64,000 nucleotides of DNA from Herbidospora cretacea (GTDB lineage Bacteria > Actinomycetota > Actinomycetes > Streptosporangiales > Streptosporangiaceae), in contig NZ_BBXG01000009.1 of assembly GCF_001570605.1 (NCBI RefSeq), positions 248,001-312,000 on the forward strand. Direction: 5' to 3'. The translations under genes and the position numbers were made by a program. This document shows, one piece after another, positions 1-8,050 of the stretch. Each line of letters starts with the position of its first letter. Position 1 is the stretch's first letter. The notes beneath the pieces are model-generated. The model saw only the letters and a program-made list of their open reading frames with translations. It searched no databases and was not told where the DNA came from.

Positions 1-308
1 CCCAGACCCGCCGCCGCCTGGCCGCAGCAGGCCCGGCGGCCCAGGACGACATCGACCGCCTCCTGGGCGGCACGACCCGCACCGTCCTCCCGAAAGGCCT
101 CTCCACCACCACCTGCGCCCTGGTCGCCGACGCCCTCCGCACCAACGGCGGCGACCTGTCAGCTGCGGAGACGGCGGCGGCGACGGGCCTGTCCCGGGTG
201 AGCGCCCGGCGGTACCTGGAGTACCTGTGCGCCACGGGCCAGGTCGAACTCCGCCCGAGATACGGCACAGCGGGCCGCCCGGAACACCGCTACCGCTGGA
301 CGTCCTGA
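1..308 (+). CDS. C-terminal part of a CitB/DcuR-type response regulator (5' truncated)
   Basis: Only the last 101 codons are present. The stretch KGLS..TLxLVADALR followed by LSAAETAAATGLSRVSARRY and a GRPEHRYRW end is the helix-turn-helix output domain of two-component regulators of the CitB/DcuR/DctR group, which control C4-dicarboxylate or citrate uptake. The receiver domain lies outside the window. The stop codon (306-308) overlaps the 3' end of the convergent AbiEii gene. The family call is good; the inducer cannot be inferred. Confidence 0.8.
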   Translation, partial: QTRRRLAAAGPAAQDDIDRLLGGTTRTVLPKGLSTTTCALVADALRTNGGDLSAAETAAATGLSRVSARRYLEYLCATGQVELRPRYGTAGRPEHRYRWTS

Positions 309-1216
309 GCCGACCACATCGCAGCGGCCGGATCCCACTCTCCGGGGTCGGGCCCGTGCAGCACTGGCGACAGGAACGCGTCGGCGGCGGCCCCGGCCTC
401 AGCCATCGATCGGCATCCGCGCAGGCCGGAGACGTCACCGGCCGCAGACTCGTAACCGCGAGCCCAAGACGGGCCGGGGACCCGGAACTCCTGAGGCACC
501 TGAAGGTCGATGCCCAGGCCTGTCCGCCGCCGTATCTCGCTGTCGAGCGCGACCCGGACCGCCGCGCCGCGCAGCCGTTCACGCTGGCTGATCAACAACA
601 GATCGGCGAGGTCGCGCCAGCGGCTCGACGCGATTCCGTTGTGGCGTTCGTACATGGCGCAGATCTTGTCGGCGACGTGGTCGGCCAGAGGATAGAGCCG
701 CGCGTCAGGCCAATCGACAGGCCAGGGCATCGCGATTCCGGGGGAAAGCGGAACGACATCGGGAACGCTTGTCGGATGGCGACCCGTGACGAAATCCACG
801 GCCACCGAATCGAGTCGCCGGATTCCCAGCATCACATCGAAGGATTGCTTCGCGCCGCCGATCTCATCCGCGTGTTCGGCGTAGCTGGTGGGGACGAACA
901 CAAAGAAATCGCCGAGGTCCACTCGGGCGGCAGCGAGCAGTGCGGTGCGGGCCTCTCCGATGTCTTCGGCCGACGGGTACTGTAGATCGATGTCCCGGCT
1001 GAGCCGGGCGGCGGACGGATAACGCAGCAGCAGGGCCTGGCCTCCCTTGAGCAGCCAGCCCTCCGGGTCGTGGTGGAAGACGCGGGCGGCCAGGCGGCTG
1101 AAATAGAAGCCGCGGAACACCATGGTGAGATTGAGCCCGTGCTGTTTTCCGTAGGCGGTGAGCCTGCTTTTCATCGCCTTCTCGAAGTCGCGCGGGCTGG
1201 CATAGGGCCTGCTCAA
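290..1216 (-). CDS. AbiEii-type nucleotidyltransferase toxin
   Basis: This 308-residue protein has the AbiEii/AbiGii nucleotidyltransferase signature: a GG motif in LLKGGQALLLRY, then RLSRDIDLQY (R-x-S-x-D-I-D) about 15 residues later. AbiEii proteins are toxins of type IV abortive-infection systems, and known members add nucleotides to tRNA ends (family knowledge). The TTG start (1216-1214) overlaps the TGA of the upstream antitoxin in the tetranucleotide TTGA, so translation is probably coupled. Its 3' end runs 19 bp into the convergent response-regulator gene. Length is normal for the family and no catalytic residue looks lost, so the pair may be active. Confidence 0.85.
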   Translation of the reverse strand: MSRPYASPRDFEKAMKSRLTAYGKQHGLNLTMVFRGFYFSRLAARVFHHDPEGWLLKGGQALLLRYPSAARLSRDIDLQYPSAEDIGEARTALLAAARVDLGDFFVFVPTSYAEHADEIGGAKQSFDVMLGIRRLDSVAVDFVTGRHPTSVPDVVPLSPGIAMPWPVDWPDARLYPLADHVADKICAMYERHNGIASSRWRDLADLLLISQRERLRGAAVRVALDSEIRRRTGLGIDLQVPQEFRVPGPSWARGYESAAGDVSGLRGCRSMAEAGAAADAFLSPVLHGPDPGEWDPAAAMWSAQDVQR

Positions 1217-1932
1217 GGTCCGTCCTCCGGGGAGCGTTCTTCGAGTGGCCTTTTTATCGCACCGAGTCCGTCTGATTTATAAGTTTCGGCGATGAATCCC
1301 AGAAGGTAGGTCAGGAACTCGCGCCCCGAGGCTGAGCGTGGCAGGCCATATGCCGTGGCGAAAGGGGCAATCCTGACCGCGAGTCGATCCTGATCGGTCA
1401 GACCCAGCCTCAGCGCGTCCGCGACTACCCCGCCGACATGTCCGCCGTCGACGCGGGCGGTCAGCAGGTCGGCGACCGTTCGGTCGGCCGTCGTCACCGG
1501 GAGTCCGTCGACTAAGGTGACGTCGGATGCGTCGACGGCGGCGCGGTGAAGGCGGACCCCGGGCGCCCGGGTGGTCCGCCGGGTGGGGACCGTGATCTCC
1601 ACGAGCGAGGTCGGGATGTCACCGAGCCGGTGGAGCGCGCAGGCCGAGCCATGGGACACGATGCCGCCGAAGGTCTCCGGTTGATGCCGCTCCCAGGCGG
1701 GCCGAGCCGGATCGAGCCTGAGCCAGGCCAGCTTGATCTCCAGATGCTCCGGCACCGGCGCACCCCCGACCAGGTAGACCCCGCGGCCGACGCCCTCGAT
1801 GAGCCCGACTTCACTGAGACGAGCGAGGTCGACAGAGCTGAGCCCCGCGAGTTGGGCCTGGGTCGTGGTCACCAGGCCCCACTGATCGGTCGCTCGGCCG
1901 CTCACTGCTCGGAGCGCCAGATGACGCTTCAT
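1213..1932 (-). CDS. AbiEi-type antitoxin, winged-helix regulator
   Basis: This 239-residue protein has an N-terminal winged helix (QWGLVTTTQAQLAGLSSVDL, then a GRGVYLV wing) followed by the AbiEi C-terminal domain with SHGSACALHRLGDIP. AbiEi proteins neutralise the AbiEii toxin and repress their own operon by binding inverted repeats (family knowledge). I chose the ATG at 1932 over one 13 codons upstream because the extension is Cys-rich and non-conserved, and because a 17-bp palindrome sits just upstream of 1932, where an operator would be. It is the first gene of a two-gene operon with a 4-nt overlap. Confidence 0.85.
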   Translation of the reverse strand: MKRHLALRAVSGRATDQWGLVTTTQAQLAGLSSVDLARLSEVGLIEGVGRGVYLVGGAPVPEHLEIKLAWLRLDPARPAWERHQPETFGGIVSHGSACALHRLGDIPTSLVEITVPTRRTTRAPGVRLHRAAVDASDVTLVDGLPVTTADRTVADLLTARVDGGHVGGVVADALRLGLTDQDRLAVRIAPFATAYGLPRSASGREFLTYLLGFIAETYKSDGLGAIKRPLEERSPEDGP

Positions 1933-1942
1933 GCAGCAAACG

Positions 1943-1959
1943 CTACATCCTGGGTGTAG
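1943..1959. promoter_or_regulatory. Near-perfect palindrome, candidate AbiEi operator
   Basis: CTACATCC-T-GGGTGTAG is an inverted repeat with 8-bp arms and a single T:G mismatch. It begins 10 bp upstream of the antitoxin ATG. Position and symmetry fit autorepression by AbiEi, which is inferred from the family. Confidence 0.5.
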
Positions 1960-2061
1960 GGATCGCTGCACTCGACTCTCGGAAATAAATCGGTTGCTGC
2001 CAGTAGGCCCTGTTTTGCTACGGTCGCTCTGCCAGCGGAGCCGATCAGCGGGAGGGACGTC

Positions 2062-2166
2062 ATGCGGTACGCCGTCGTGCCCTTCCGTGCCTTTCAGGTG
2101 ATTCGCGTGTCTTCCGGTGCCCGGCTTCGGCTGCGCGCCCGATTCCGGCTGTCCGCCTTCTCGTAG
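2062..2166 (+). CDS. Short leader ORF (34 codons) upstream of the EF-G-like GTPase
   Basis: An ATG at 2062 follows an excellent Shine-Dalgarno sequence (GGAGGG at 2051-2056, 5-nt spacer) and opens a 34-codon frame. The peptide starts [11 protein letters not shown] and is Arg-rich in its second half. The stop codon TAG (2164-2166) lies inside a perfect hairpin. The downstream GTPase start at 2220 has only a weak ribosome site. This layout resembles translational attenuators ahead of ribosome-protection and other antibiotic-resistance genes, though no sensing sequence is recognisable. A candidate promoter lies upstream (AT-rich AAATAAAT, TTGCTG 1994-1999, TACGGT 2019-2024) with a long 19-nt spacer. 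The regulatory role is inferred. Confidence 0.5.
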   Translation: MRYAVVPFRAFQVIRVSSGARLRLRARFRLSAFS

Positions 2167-2171
2167 AAGGC
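2155..2171 (+). promoter_or_regulatory. Hairpin overlapping the leader ORF stop codon
   Basis: GCCTTC-TCGTA-GAAGGC is a perfect 6-bp stem with a 5-nt loop. The leader stop codon spans loop and stem, so a ribosome terminating or stalling there would keep it melted. No T-run follows, so translational or antiterminator control is more likely than intrinsic termination. Confidence 0.4.
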
Positions 2172-2219
2172 TTCATCGCGCCGTCCTTTCCGGATCCACC
2201 TCGCGAAAGCGCAACGGCC

Positions 2220-4007
2220 ATGACTCTTCGTAACATCGGCATCCTCGCCCATGTCGACGCCGGCAAGACCACCGTCACCGAACGCATCCTGTTCGCCACC
2301 GGGACCACGTACAAACAAGGCGAAGTGCACCACGGCACCACCGTCACGGATTTCGACCCGCAGGAACGCGACCGCGGGATCACGATCTTCGCGGCGGCGG
2401 TGACCTGCCACTGGCAGGGCACCCAGATCAACCTGATCGACACCCCCGGGCACGTCGACTTCTCCGACGAGGTCGAACGGTCCCTGCGGGTGCTCGACGG
2501 CGCGATCGCGGTGTTCGACGCGGTGGCGGGGGTGGAGCCGCAGAGCGAGTCCGTCTGGCGACGGGCCGACCGGTACGGCATCCCGAAGATCGTGTTCGTC
2601 AACAAGATGGACCGGCCGGGGGCCGACCTCGGCGCGACCGTCGAGGCCATCCGGCGGCGGCTCCATCCGAGGCCGCTCGTTCTCGGCAGCCCTGACCTGG
2701 TCGATCAGGTCGCGGAGCTGCATCCGGACGTCCTCGACGAATATCCCGACGTCTCCCCGGCGACCCTTCGGCGGGCGCTGCGGGAACTGACGGCCAGGAA
2801 CGAGGTGGTCGTGGTGCTGAGCGGGTCGGCCTACCGCAACCAGGGCATCGAGGCGCTGCTCGACGCCGTGGTGGCCTACCTGCCGGAACCCCGGGTCGAC
2901 GACCGCCCGTTCGCGGGGCTGGTGTTCAAGGTGGCGGAGCGGCTGGCGCTGCTGCGCGTCTACTCCGGCACGCTGCGCAAGGGCGACACCGTCCTCGACG
3001 CGACGACCGGGAGGACCGAGCGCGTGTCCAGGATCCTGCGCGTCCAGGCCGACCGGCACACCGACCTCGACCGCGCGGAGGCCGGTGACATCGTGGCCAT
3101 CGCCGGGCCCAAATCGGTCCGGACCGGGGCGACCCTGACCGACCCGGCCGCGCCGCTCGTGCTGGAACCGCCGTCCACGACGGAACCGGTCGTGTCGGTC
3201 GCGGTCGAGGCCGCGACCCGCGCCGAACACCAGCGGCTGGTGGCGGCCCTGGTCCGCCTGGCCGAAGAAGATCCTTCCATTCGTGTACGAACAGACCCCG
3301 AGACCGGCCAGACCATCCTGTCCGGCCTGGGAGAACTCCACTTGGAGGTGGCCGTGGAGAAGATCCGCCGCGACCGCGGCCTCACCATCCGCGTCGGCGC
3401 CCCGCAGGTCGCCCTGCGGGAGACCGTCGTCACGGGCGTGACCGGCGTGCTCTACCGCCACGTTAAACAGGACGGCGGCGCGGGCCAGTACGCCCATGTC
3501 GTCATCGACGTGGAACCGTGCGACGAGCCGTTCGCCTTCGTCAGCACGGTCGTCGGCGGCCGCGTGCCGAAGGAGTACGTCAAAGCGGTCGAACAGGGCT
3601 GCCGCGACGCCCTGGCCGACGGCCCGCTCGGCGGGCACCCCGTCATGGGCCTGCGGGTGACCCTCACCGACGGCGCGACCCACGTGAAGGACTCCTCGGA
3701 ACTGGCCTTCCGCACGGCGGGCCGCCTCGCCCTGCGCGAGGCCCTGCGCCGGTGCGCGATGGCCGTCCTCGAACCGGTCACCGAGGTGACGGTGACGGTG
3801 CCCGACGACCTGGCGGGCGGCGTCCTCGGCGACCTGGCCGCACGCAAGGGCCAGGTCTCCGGCACCGAGGCCCGGCCGGGCACGGTCGTCATCACGGCGA
3901 CGGTGCCCCTGGCCGAGGTCTTCGGCTACGCGACCCGGCTCCGCAGCCGCACCCAGGGCCGGGGCGCTTTCACGACGAGACCGGCCGGCTACGCGCTGAC
4001 GCGCTGA
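2220..4007 (+). CDS. EF-G-like translational GTPase lacking most of the G' insert
   Basis: The 595-residue protein has all GTPase motifs: AHVDAGKT (about 10-17), [12 protein letters not shown] and NKMD. It also has EF-G domains III-V, with [32 protein letters not shown] and a C-terminal [15 protein letters not shown]. Domain IV matches EF-G rather than TetM, whose DSSE-like region differs. Canonical EF-G is about 700 residues; here the segment between NKMD and SGSAY is short, so the G' subdomain is largely missing. EF-G paralogues of this kind may act in ribosome rescue or drug protection, but the function is not known. It stands alone behind a leader ORF and ends at a strong bidirectional terminator. 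Confidence 0.8.
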   Translation: MTLRNIGILAHVDAGKTTVTERILFATGTTYKQGEVHHGTTVTDFDPQERDRGITIFAAAVTCHWQGTQINLIDTPGHVDFSDEVERSLRVLDGAIAVFDAVAGVEPQSESVWRRADRYGIPKIVFVNKMDRPGADLGATVEAIRRRLHPRPLVLGSPDLVDQVAELHPDVLDEYPDVSPATLRRALRELTARNEVVVVLSGSAYRNQGIEALLDAVVAYLPEPRVDDRPFAGLVFKVAERLALLRVYSGTLRKGDTVLDATTGRTERVSRILRVQADRHTDLDRAEAGDIVAIAGPKSVRTGATLTDPAAPLVLEPPSTTEPVVSVAVEAATRAEHQRLVAALVRLAEEDPSIRVRTDPETGQTILSGLGELHLEVAVEKIRRDRGLTIRVGAPQVALRETVVTGVTGVLYRHVKQDGGAGQYAHVVIDVEPCDEPFAFVSTVVGGRVPKEYVKAVEQGCRDALADGPLGGHPVMGLRVTLTDGATHVKDSSELAFRTAGRLALREALRRCAMAVLEPVTEVTVTVPDDLAGGVLGDLAARKGQVSGTEARPGTVVITATVPLAEVFGYATRLRSRTQGRGAFTTRPAGYALTR

Positions 4008-4015
4008 TCGACCAT

Positions 4016-4043
4016 GGCGATGGCGGCTACGGCCGCCATCGCC
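4016..4043. terminator. Bidirectional intrinsic terminator
   Basis: GGCGATGGCGGC-TACG-GCCGCCATCGCC is a perfect 12-bp stem with a tetraloop. It lies between the convergent GTPase and RelE-like genes. Confidence 0.75.
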
Positions 4044-4058
4044 ACCCATCAAGCATGG

Positions 4059-4304
4059 TCAGGGCCACTCGACGCGGATGAGATACACCTCGCGTTGGCG
4101 GTCGAGGATCACGTAGGTCGCGAGGCCGCGCTCACCGAAAGCGTGGGTGAGCATGTTGGCTTTGAGATTGGCCGGATCGTAGGGCTGGCCACTCCACGGC
4201 GCCACTTCCAGCAGGGCGAACAGGTCCGCCAGCGGGCGCAGCGCCTCTTCGGGAAGCGCTGCGATCTGGTCTTCGGCGATCGGATCGAGGATGAGTTCGA
4301 ACAC
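4059..4304 (-). CDS. RelE/ParE-like small protein, putative toxin
   Basis: This 81-residue protein starts FELILDPIAEDQIAALPEEA and ends in the strand-rich pattern LATYVILDRQREVYLIRVEWP. That matches the layout of RelE/ParE-fold ribonuclease toxins: two N-terminal helices, then a sheet carrying basic residues. Catalytic residues are not clear from sequence alone. Its GTG start (4304) follows immediately after the TAA of the upstream DUF6247-like gene, so the two form a tight bicistron of toxin-antitoxin size. The toxin call is an inference from fold-like pattern and context. Confidence 0.55.
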   Translation of the reverse strand: MFELILDPIAEDQIAALPEEALRPLADLFALLEVAPWSGQPYDPANLKANMLTHAFGERGLATYVILDRQREVYLIRVEWP

Positions 4305-4637
4305 TTAGAGGTCGATGCCTCGGTCTCGGAGAGCCTCGCGCCATGGCCTTCCCTTCGGAACCGGCTCACCGGCAAGGGCTTGCTCGGCCTTGGCGTGCAT
4401 CTGGTGACGTCCCTCGGGATCCCGCACCGAATCACACGCGGAGATCCACCAGCGGTGCAGGAAGTTGTTCAGAGCCGAGAGGTCGAGACTCACCCGGACC
4501 TCGTCGAGGACCGCTTTGAGCCCCGAGTCGAACGCCTCCCGGTCCTGTGGAACGACCAGGGCGGCGCGGATCGCCCGCAGATTCTTCTCCGGCATCGGCA
4601 GATCCGACGGCGCGAAATCATGTCGCTCCGCAGTCAT
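4305..4637 (-). CDS. DUF6247-like small protein, possible antitoxin partner
   Basis: This 110-residue protein contains PEKNLRAIRAALVVPQDREA and NNFLHRWWISA, the pattern of a small actinomycete family I recall as DUF6247. Its function is not established. The start at 4637 is supported by GGAGAGGGGG about 5 nt upstream. The downstream RelE-like frame begins at the very next base after its stop. The C-terminal PWREALRDRGIDL resembles the toxin-binding tails of antitoxins, but no DNA-binding domain is evident. If this is a toxin-antitoxin pair, this member would be the antitoxin; that is inference. Confidence 0.6.
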   Translation of the reverse strand: MTAERHDFAPSDLPMPEKNLRAIRAALVVPQDREAFDSGLKAVLDEVRVSLDLSALNNFLHRWWISACDSVRDPEGRHQMHAKAEQALAGEPVPKGRPWREALRDRGIDL

Positions 4638-4663
4638 GGCGACCCCCTCTCCGCTCGTCAAGC

Positions 4664-5263
4664 CTACAGAGGCCGAGTCCGTCGGGCGGGCGGTAGCAGG
4701 AAGATCGCGCTGATCAGGAGCAATACCGCCAGCACGGGCGCGAACGGCCGGGCGGCCATCAGCAGCATGGCCGTCGTGGCCGCCCCTACCGCCAGGGCGC
4801 CGATCTGGCGGAGGGCCGTCACGAAGGTGTCTCTCCGGCCGGTCGCCAGGTCGTGGAGGGAGGTGGTCAGGACGCCGGTCATGTACGTCGTGTTCGGGCG
4901 CAGGCCCAGCATCATCGCGCTCTGGCCGCCCATCGCGATGCCCGCCAGGGCCAGCAGGACCAGCTGCCCCGACAGGTCGGGGCGGGTGCCGGTGCCGATC
5001 CAGCCGACCGCCACGACGACGAGCAGGACCAGTTCGGCGATCAACCCCCATGTCCTTCTCGAACGGAAGGTCACCGACCACGCGTAGGCCCCGGCGCCGA
5101 ACCCGGCCACGGCCGTCAGGGCGGCGAGCCACTTGCCGGACGCCGCCGTGACCACGTTGCCGGTGATGATGCCGGCGAACGCGCCGCCGAGTTCCTGGAA
5201 GGTCAAGAGGTCGACCGCGCCGGCGCAGCAGGCCAGCGCGGTCGTGCCCCACATGATCCGCAT
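4664..5263 (-). CDS. YoaK/DUF1275 family integral membrane protein
   Basis: The 199-residue product is very hydrophobic with about six membrane segments. It carries the family pattern GAVDLLTFQELGGAFAGIIT followed by TGNVVTAASGKW and, later, MGGQSAMMLGLRPNTTYMTG. YoaK/DUF1275 proteins are of unknown function. The start MRIMWG at 5263 is the first ATG after the chitinase stop (5281). An AGGGGG/CCCCCT inverted repeat at 5267-5282 sits in the gap and may attenuate read-through from the chitinase gene. Confidence 0.85.
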   Translation of the reverse strand: MRIMWGTTALACCAGAVDLLTFQELGGAFAGIITGNVVTAASGKWLAALTAVAGFGAGAYAWSVTFRSRRTWGLIAELVLLVVVAVGWIGTGTRPDLSGQLVLLALAGIAMGGQSAMMLGLRPNTTYMTGVLTTSLHDLATGRRDTFVTALRQIGALAVGAATTAMLLMAARPFAPVLAVLLLISAIFLLPPARRTRPL

Positions 5264-5280
5264 GGCAGGGGGTCTACCCC

Positions 5281-6819
5281 CTAGCGGCCCTGCAGTGCCT
5301 TCACGTTGTCGCCGAAGGTCCAGTTCCGGGAACCGTCCCAATTGATCGACCAGGTCATCAGGCCCTTGAGCTGGCCGTTGAAGCTGTTCCAGGCCTGCGA
5401 CACCAGGGCCGGCGACATGTGCCCGCCGCCCGCGCCGATCTGGGCCGGGAGGCCGGGGACCTGCTTGTCGTACGGCACCCGGATCGTCACGCCCTGGATC
5501 ACCAGGCCGTTGTTGAGGCAGGTGGTCTGGGCGACGAAGCCCTGGACCGTCCCGGCGGAGTAGGAGTCGCCGGAGCAGCCGTACATCGAGCCGTTGTAGT
5601 ACTGCTGGTTGAGCCACCACAGCCGGCCGTTGTCGGCGTACTTCTTGATGATCGGCAGGTACGCGCCCCAGATCGAGCCGTAGGTGACGCTGCCGCCGGT
5701 CACGTAGGCGGTCTCCGGGGCCATGGTCAGGCCGAAGTTCGACGGCATCTGCGCGAGCACGCCGTCGATGATGCGGATCAGGTTCGCCTGCGAGGGCGAC
5801 AGCGTGTTGATGTTGCCGCTGCCGGTCAGGCCGGTCTCGATGTCGATGTCGATGCCGTCGAAGTTGTACCGCTTGAGGATCGGCACGATCGTCGCGACGA
5901 ACCGGTCGGCCACCACGCTGGAGGACAGGTCGATCCCGGCGGTCGCGCCGCCGATCGACATGAGGATCGTCGCCCCGGCGGCCTTGGCGGCGCACATCTC
6001 GGCGGGGGTGGCGACCTTCACGGTCGCGTCCATGCCGTCCTCCCACAGGACCGTCCCGTCAGAGCGGATCACCGGGAAGGCGGCGTTGATCACGTTGTAG
6101 CCGTGCTGCTTGATGCGCGCGTCGGTGATCGGGATCCAGCCGAGCGGCGGGTGCACGCCGTTGACCGCGCCGTCCCAGTTCTCCCAGTAGCCCTGGAGCA
6201 CCTTCCCGGCCGGCTTGCCCTTGACCGCGCAGGTCGGCCCGCCCGTCGGGGTGACCGTGGGCGTCGGCGAGGGCGAGGGTGACGGGGAAGGCGAGGGAGA
6301 AGGCGAAGGTGAGGGGGAGGGCGAGGGCGAGGGCGAGGGCGAGGGCGAGGGGTTGGTGCCGCCGGGCCCGTCGAAGACGACGTCGTCGGCGTAGTAGGTG
6401 CCCTGGCCGTACCAGCCGTGCAGGTAGACCTGCGCCGAGGTCTGGCCGGCGGCGGTGGTGAAGTTCAGGGTGAGCTGACGCCAGTCGGCCGACGAGGTCC
6501 AGACCGAGCTGCCGCCCTGGACGCCGAGGTAGACGTAGTTGCCCCGGACCCACGCCGTCACCACGTAGGCCGTGCTCGGGCGCACCGACACGTTCTGGCT
6601 GCAGCGGGCGTTGTCAGAGGCGCTGGCCGCGCCGGAAAGAGCTCTCGATCCGGTACGAACAGGGGAGGCCACCACCGACCCGAGGCCTCCCGTGCACGTC
6701 CAGGGAGACAGCGCCCCCGATTCGAGGCCCGGGTTGGCGAGCAGGTTGGCCGCGTTGGCCTGGGAGGGGATGAGCAGCGCGGCCACCACGGCCAGCGCCA
6801 AGAACACAGCACGTCTCAC
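5281..6819 (-). CDS. Secreted GH18 chitinase with N-terminal carbohydrate-binding domain
   Basis: The 512-residue protein has a Sec signal peptide (VRRAVFLALAVVAALLIPSQ, cleavage near ANA-A). A beta-sandwich binding domain follows (about 28-155; NLLANPGLESG...YYADDVVFDG), then a long Ser-Pro linker and a GH18 barrel (about 205-512). The catalytic motif FDGIDIDIE (D-x-x-D-x-D-x-E) lies near residues 320-328, with the final Glu as proton donor. It hydrolyses chitin outside the cell by substrate-assisted catalysis (family knowledge). The GTG at 6819 is chosen because it directly precedes the basic-hydrophobic signal peptide and has GAAGGG upstream; longer frames add a non-signal extension. It resembles Streptomyces ChiC-like chitinases. 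Confidence 0.93.
   Translation of the reverse strand: MRRAVFLALAVVAALLIPSQANAANLLANPGLESGALSPWTCTGGLGSVVASPVRTGSRALSGAASASDNARCSQNVSVRPSTAYVVTAWVRGNYVYLGVQGGSSVWTSSADWRQLTLNFTTAAGQTSAQVYLHGWYGQGTYYADDVVFDGPGGTNPSPSPSPSPSPSPSPSPSPSPSPSPSPSPTPTVTPTGGPTCAVKGKPAGKVLQGYWENWDGAVNGVHPPLGWIPITDARIKQHGYNVINAAFPVIRSDGTVLWEDGMDATVKVATPAEMCAAKAAGATILMSIGGATAGIDLSSSVVADRFVATIVPILKRYNFDGIDIDIETGLTGSGNINTLSPSQANLIRIIDGVLAQMPSNFGLTMAPETAYVTGGSVTYGSIWGAYLPIIKKYADNGRLWWLNQQYYNGSMYGCSGDSYSAGTVQGFVAQTTCLNNGLVIQGVTIRVPYDKQVPGLPAQIGAGGGHMSPALVSQAWNSFNGQLKGLMTWSINWDGSRNWTFGDNVKALQGR
6266..6351 (-). repeat. Imperfect hexanucleotide repeat encoding the chitinase Ser-Pro linker
   Basis: The plus strand shows about 14 imperfect copies of GGCGAG, read on the minus strand as alternating Ser and Pro codons. 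It is a coding microsatellite likely to vary in length between strains. Confidence 0.85.
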
Positions 6820-6910
6820 GGAGGAAACCCTTCTGTCGCCCGGGCAGCGCAGATCACCGGGTGTGGAGTGCGGGCCACGGTGACTGGGGCTCGCGAGCAA
6901 CAGCAGTCGG

Positions 6911-6939
6911 ATTATCTGACAATGATCGCGCCGGAGTCC
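6911..6939 (-). promoter_or_regulatory. Candidate promoter of the chitinase gene
   Basis: On the minus strand GATAAT (6916-6911) is a good -10 box with a GACTCC-like -35 about 17 nt upstream. The 217-bp gap before the reductase gene holds no coding frame that I trust. I could not find the 12-bp direct repeats known from Streptomyces chitinase promoters. Confidence 0.35.
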
Positions 6940-7036
6940 ATAGCGGGATTTGTCGGACCGCACTGCCGGGCTGCACCCCATGATCACTGCTGCTGACTAC
7001 GCCTGGGAGGCGGAGGAGGGCTGGTACGAGAGATGA

Positions 7037-7996
7037 TCAGACGTAGCCGCCCTCGATGAGGCTGCGGCCGGTGTCGGCGACGACGTCCTCGGTGGGGCGG
7101 GGGTTCCAGCCGAGGACCGAGCGGGCCTTGGCGTTCGACAGGTGGCGGATGACGCCGACGTTCCTGGCCAGTTCGGCCATCCGGGGATCGGTCGCGGCCC
7201 TCGCCCTGACCACGTCGTCGGGGATCACCTCGGTCGGGGTCGCCGCGCCCAGCCGCTCCCTGAGCACCCGCGCGATCCAGGCCATCGACACCGCGTCGCC
7301 GGACGCGCCGATGAAGCGCTCGCCGGCCGCCTTCGGGGAGGTCATGGCGCGGAGGTGGAGGTCGGCGGCGTCCCGGACGTCCACCAGCCCGAACCACATG
7401 TTCGGGATGGCCGGCATGCTCCCGTTGAGGAGCCCGGCCAGGATGCCGATCGAGCTGGCGTAGTGCGGGCCCAGCACGGGGCCGAAGATGCCCGTCGGGT
7501 TGACGACGGCCAGCTCCATGGCTCCCCGGTCGAACGCCCAGGCCGCCCGTTCGGCGATCAGCTTCGACTTCGGGTAGGCGGCGATGTCGCCGTCCTCCCG
7601 GCTCCAGTCGTCCTCGGTGAAGGGCCGGCCGGTCTGCGGGTGGCCGTAGCCGATGGCGGCGAACGACGAGGTCACGACCGTGCGGCGGACGCCCGCGTCG
7701 CGCGCCGCGCGCAGCACGCGCAGAGTCCCGTCGCGGGCTGGAATGATCACCTCGTTCTCGTCGGCGGGCTGGGCCGCCGGGAAGGGGGAGGCGACGTGCA
7801 GGACGTAGTCGCAGCCCGCGACGGCCTCGTCCCACCCCTCGTCGGACGTCAGGTCGGCGACGACCGACTCGACCCCCTCGACCGGGGTCTTCCTGACGGT
7901 GGTCCGGACGGTGTAGCCCGCCTCTTGGGCGGCGGCGATGACGCGGGCGGCGAGGAAGCCCGTCCCGCCGGTAACCAGAACTGTCTCCATGTTCAT
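7037..7996 (-). CDS. NAD(P)-dependent extended SDR reductase (dihydroflavonol 4-reductase-like)
   Basis: The 319-residue protein starts with the Rossmann motif VLVTGGTGFLAARV (TGGTGF). It contains DYVLHVASPF, the catalytic YPKSK (Tyr-x-x-x-Lys), and the DFR-type VNPTGIFGPVLG and GLVDVRDAADLHL. Such enzymes reduce carbonyls of small molecules with NAD(P)H in the cytosol; the substrate is unknown. Two in-frame ATGs (7996, 7990) exist. TATCGT lies 6 nt before the first, which suggests a leaderless transcript starting at 7996. The gene is divergent from a TetR regulator, and a perfect palindrome lies between them, so it is probably the target of that repressor. Confidence 0.85.
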   Translation of the reverse strand: MNMETVLVTGGTGFLAARVIAAAQEAGYTVRTTVRKTPVEGVESVVADLTSDEGWDEAVAGCDYVLHVASPFPAAQPADENEVIIPARDGTLRVLRAARDAGVRRTVVTSSFAAIGYGHPQTGRPFTEDDWSREDGDIAAYPKSKLIAERAAWAFDRGAMELAVVNPTGIFGPVLGPHYASSIGILAGLLNGSMPAIPNMWFGLVDVRDAADLHLRAMTSPKAAGERFIGASGDAVSMAWIARVLRERLGAATPTEVIPDDVVRARAATDPRMAELARNVGVIRHLSNAKARSVLGWNPRPTEDVVADTGRSLIEGGYV

Positions 7997-8021
7997 GACG
8001 ATACGATAGAAAACGGACAGT

Positions 8022-8037
8022 CGAAAACGCGTTTTCG
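8022..8037. promoter_or_regulatory. Perfect 16-bp palindrome, candidate TetR operator
   Basis: CGAAAACGCGTTTTCG is fully symmetric and lies in the 54-bp gap between the reductase start and the TetR start. It would overlap the reductase promoter and the TetR leader, so both genes could be repressed together. Confidence 0.65.
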
Positions 8038-8050
8038 CTAAGGAGGTCTC

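Noticed and set aside
2220-4007. Calling the GTPase a TetM-type tetracycline resistance protein
   Set aside because: Domain IV and the C-terminus follow EF-G ([20 protein letters not shown]), not TetM. A resistance role remains only a possibility.
2094-4052. Long minus-strand open frame opposite the EF-G-like gene
   Set aside because: It is an antisense shadow with no recognisable domain; the plus strand carries all GTPase motifs.
4664-6046. A single 460-codon minus-strand frame across the YoaK gene and part of the chitinase
   Set aside because: Its N-terminal part is out of frame with the chitinase and low-complexity. Only the C-terminal 199 residues (from 5263) form the real YoaK protein.
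6266-6351. Short repeated units resembling a repeat array
   Set aside because: The 6-bp units have no spacers and encode a Ser-Pro linker, so this is not a CRISPR array or a mobile element.
6820-7036. Possible DasR or chitinase direct-repeat operators upstream of the chitinase
   Set aside because: I could not find a convincing ACTGGTCTAGACCAGT-like site or a pair of 12-bp direct repeats.
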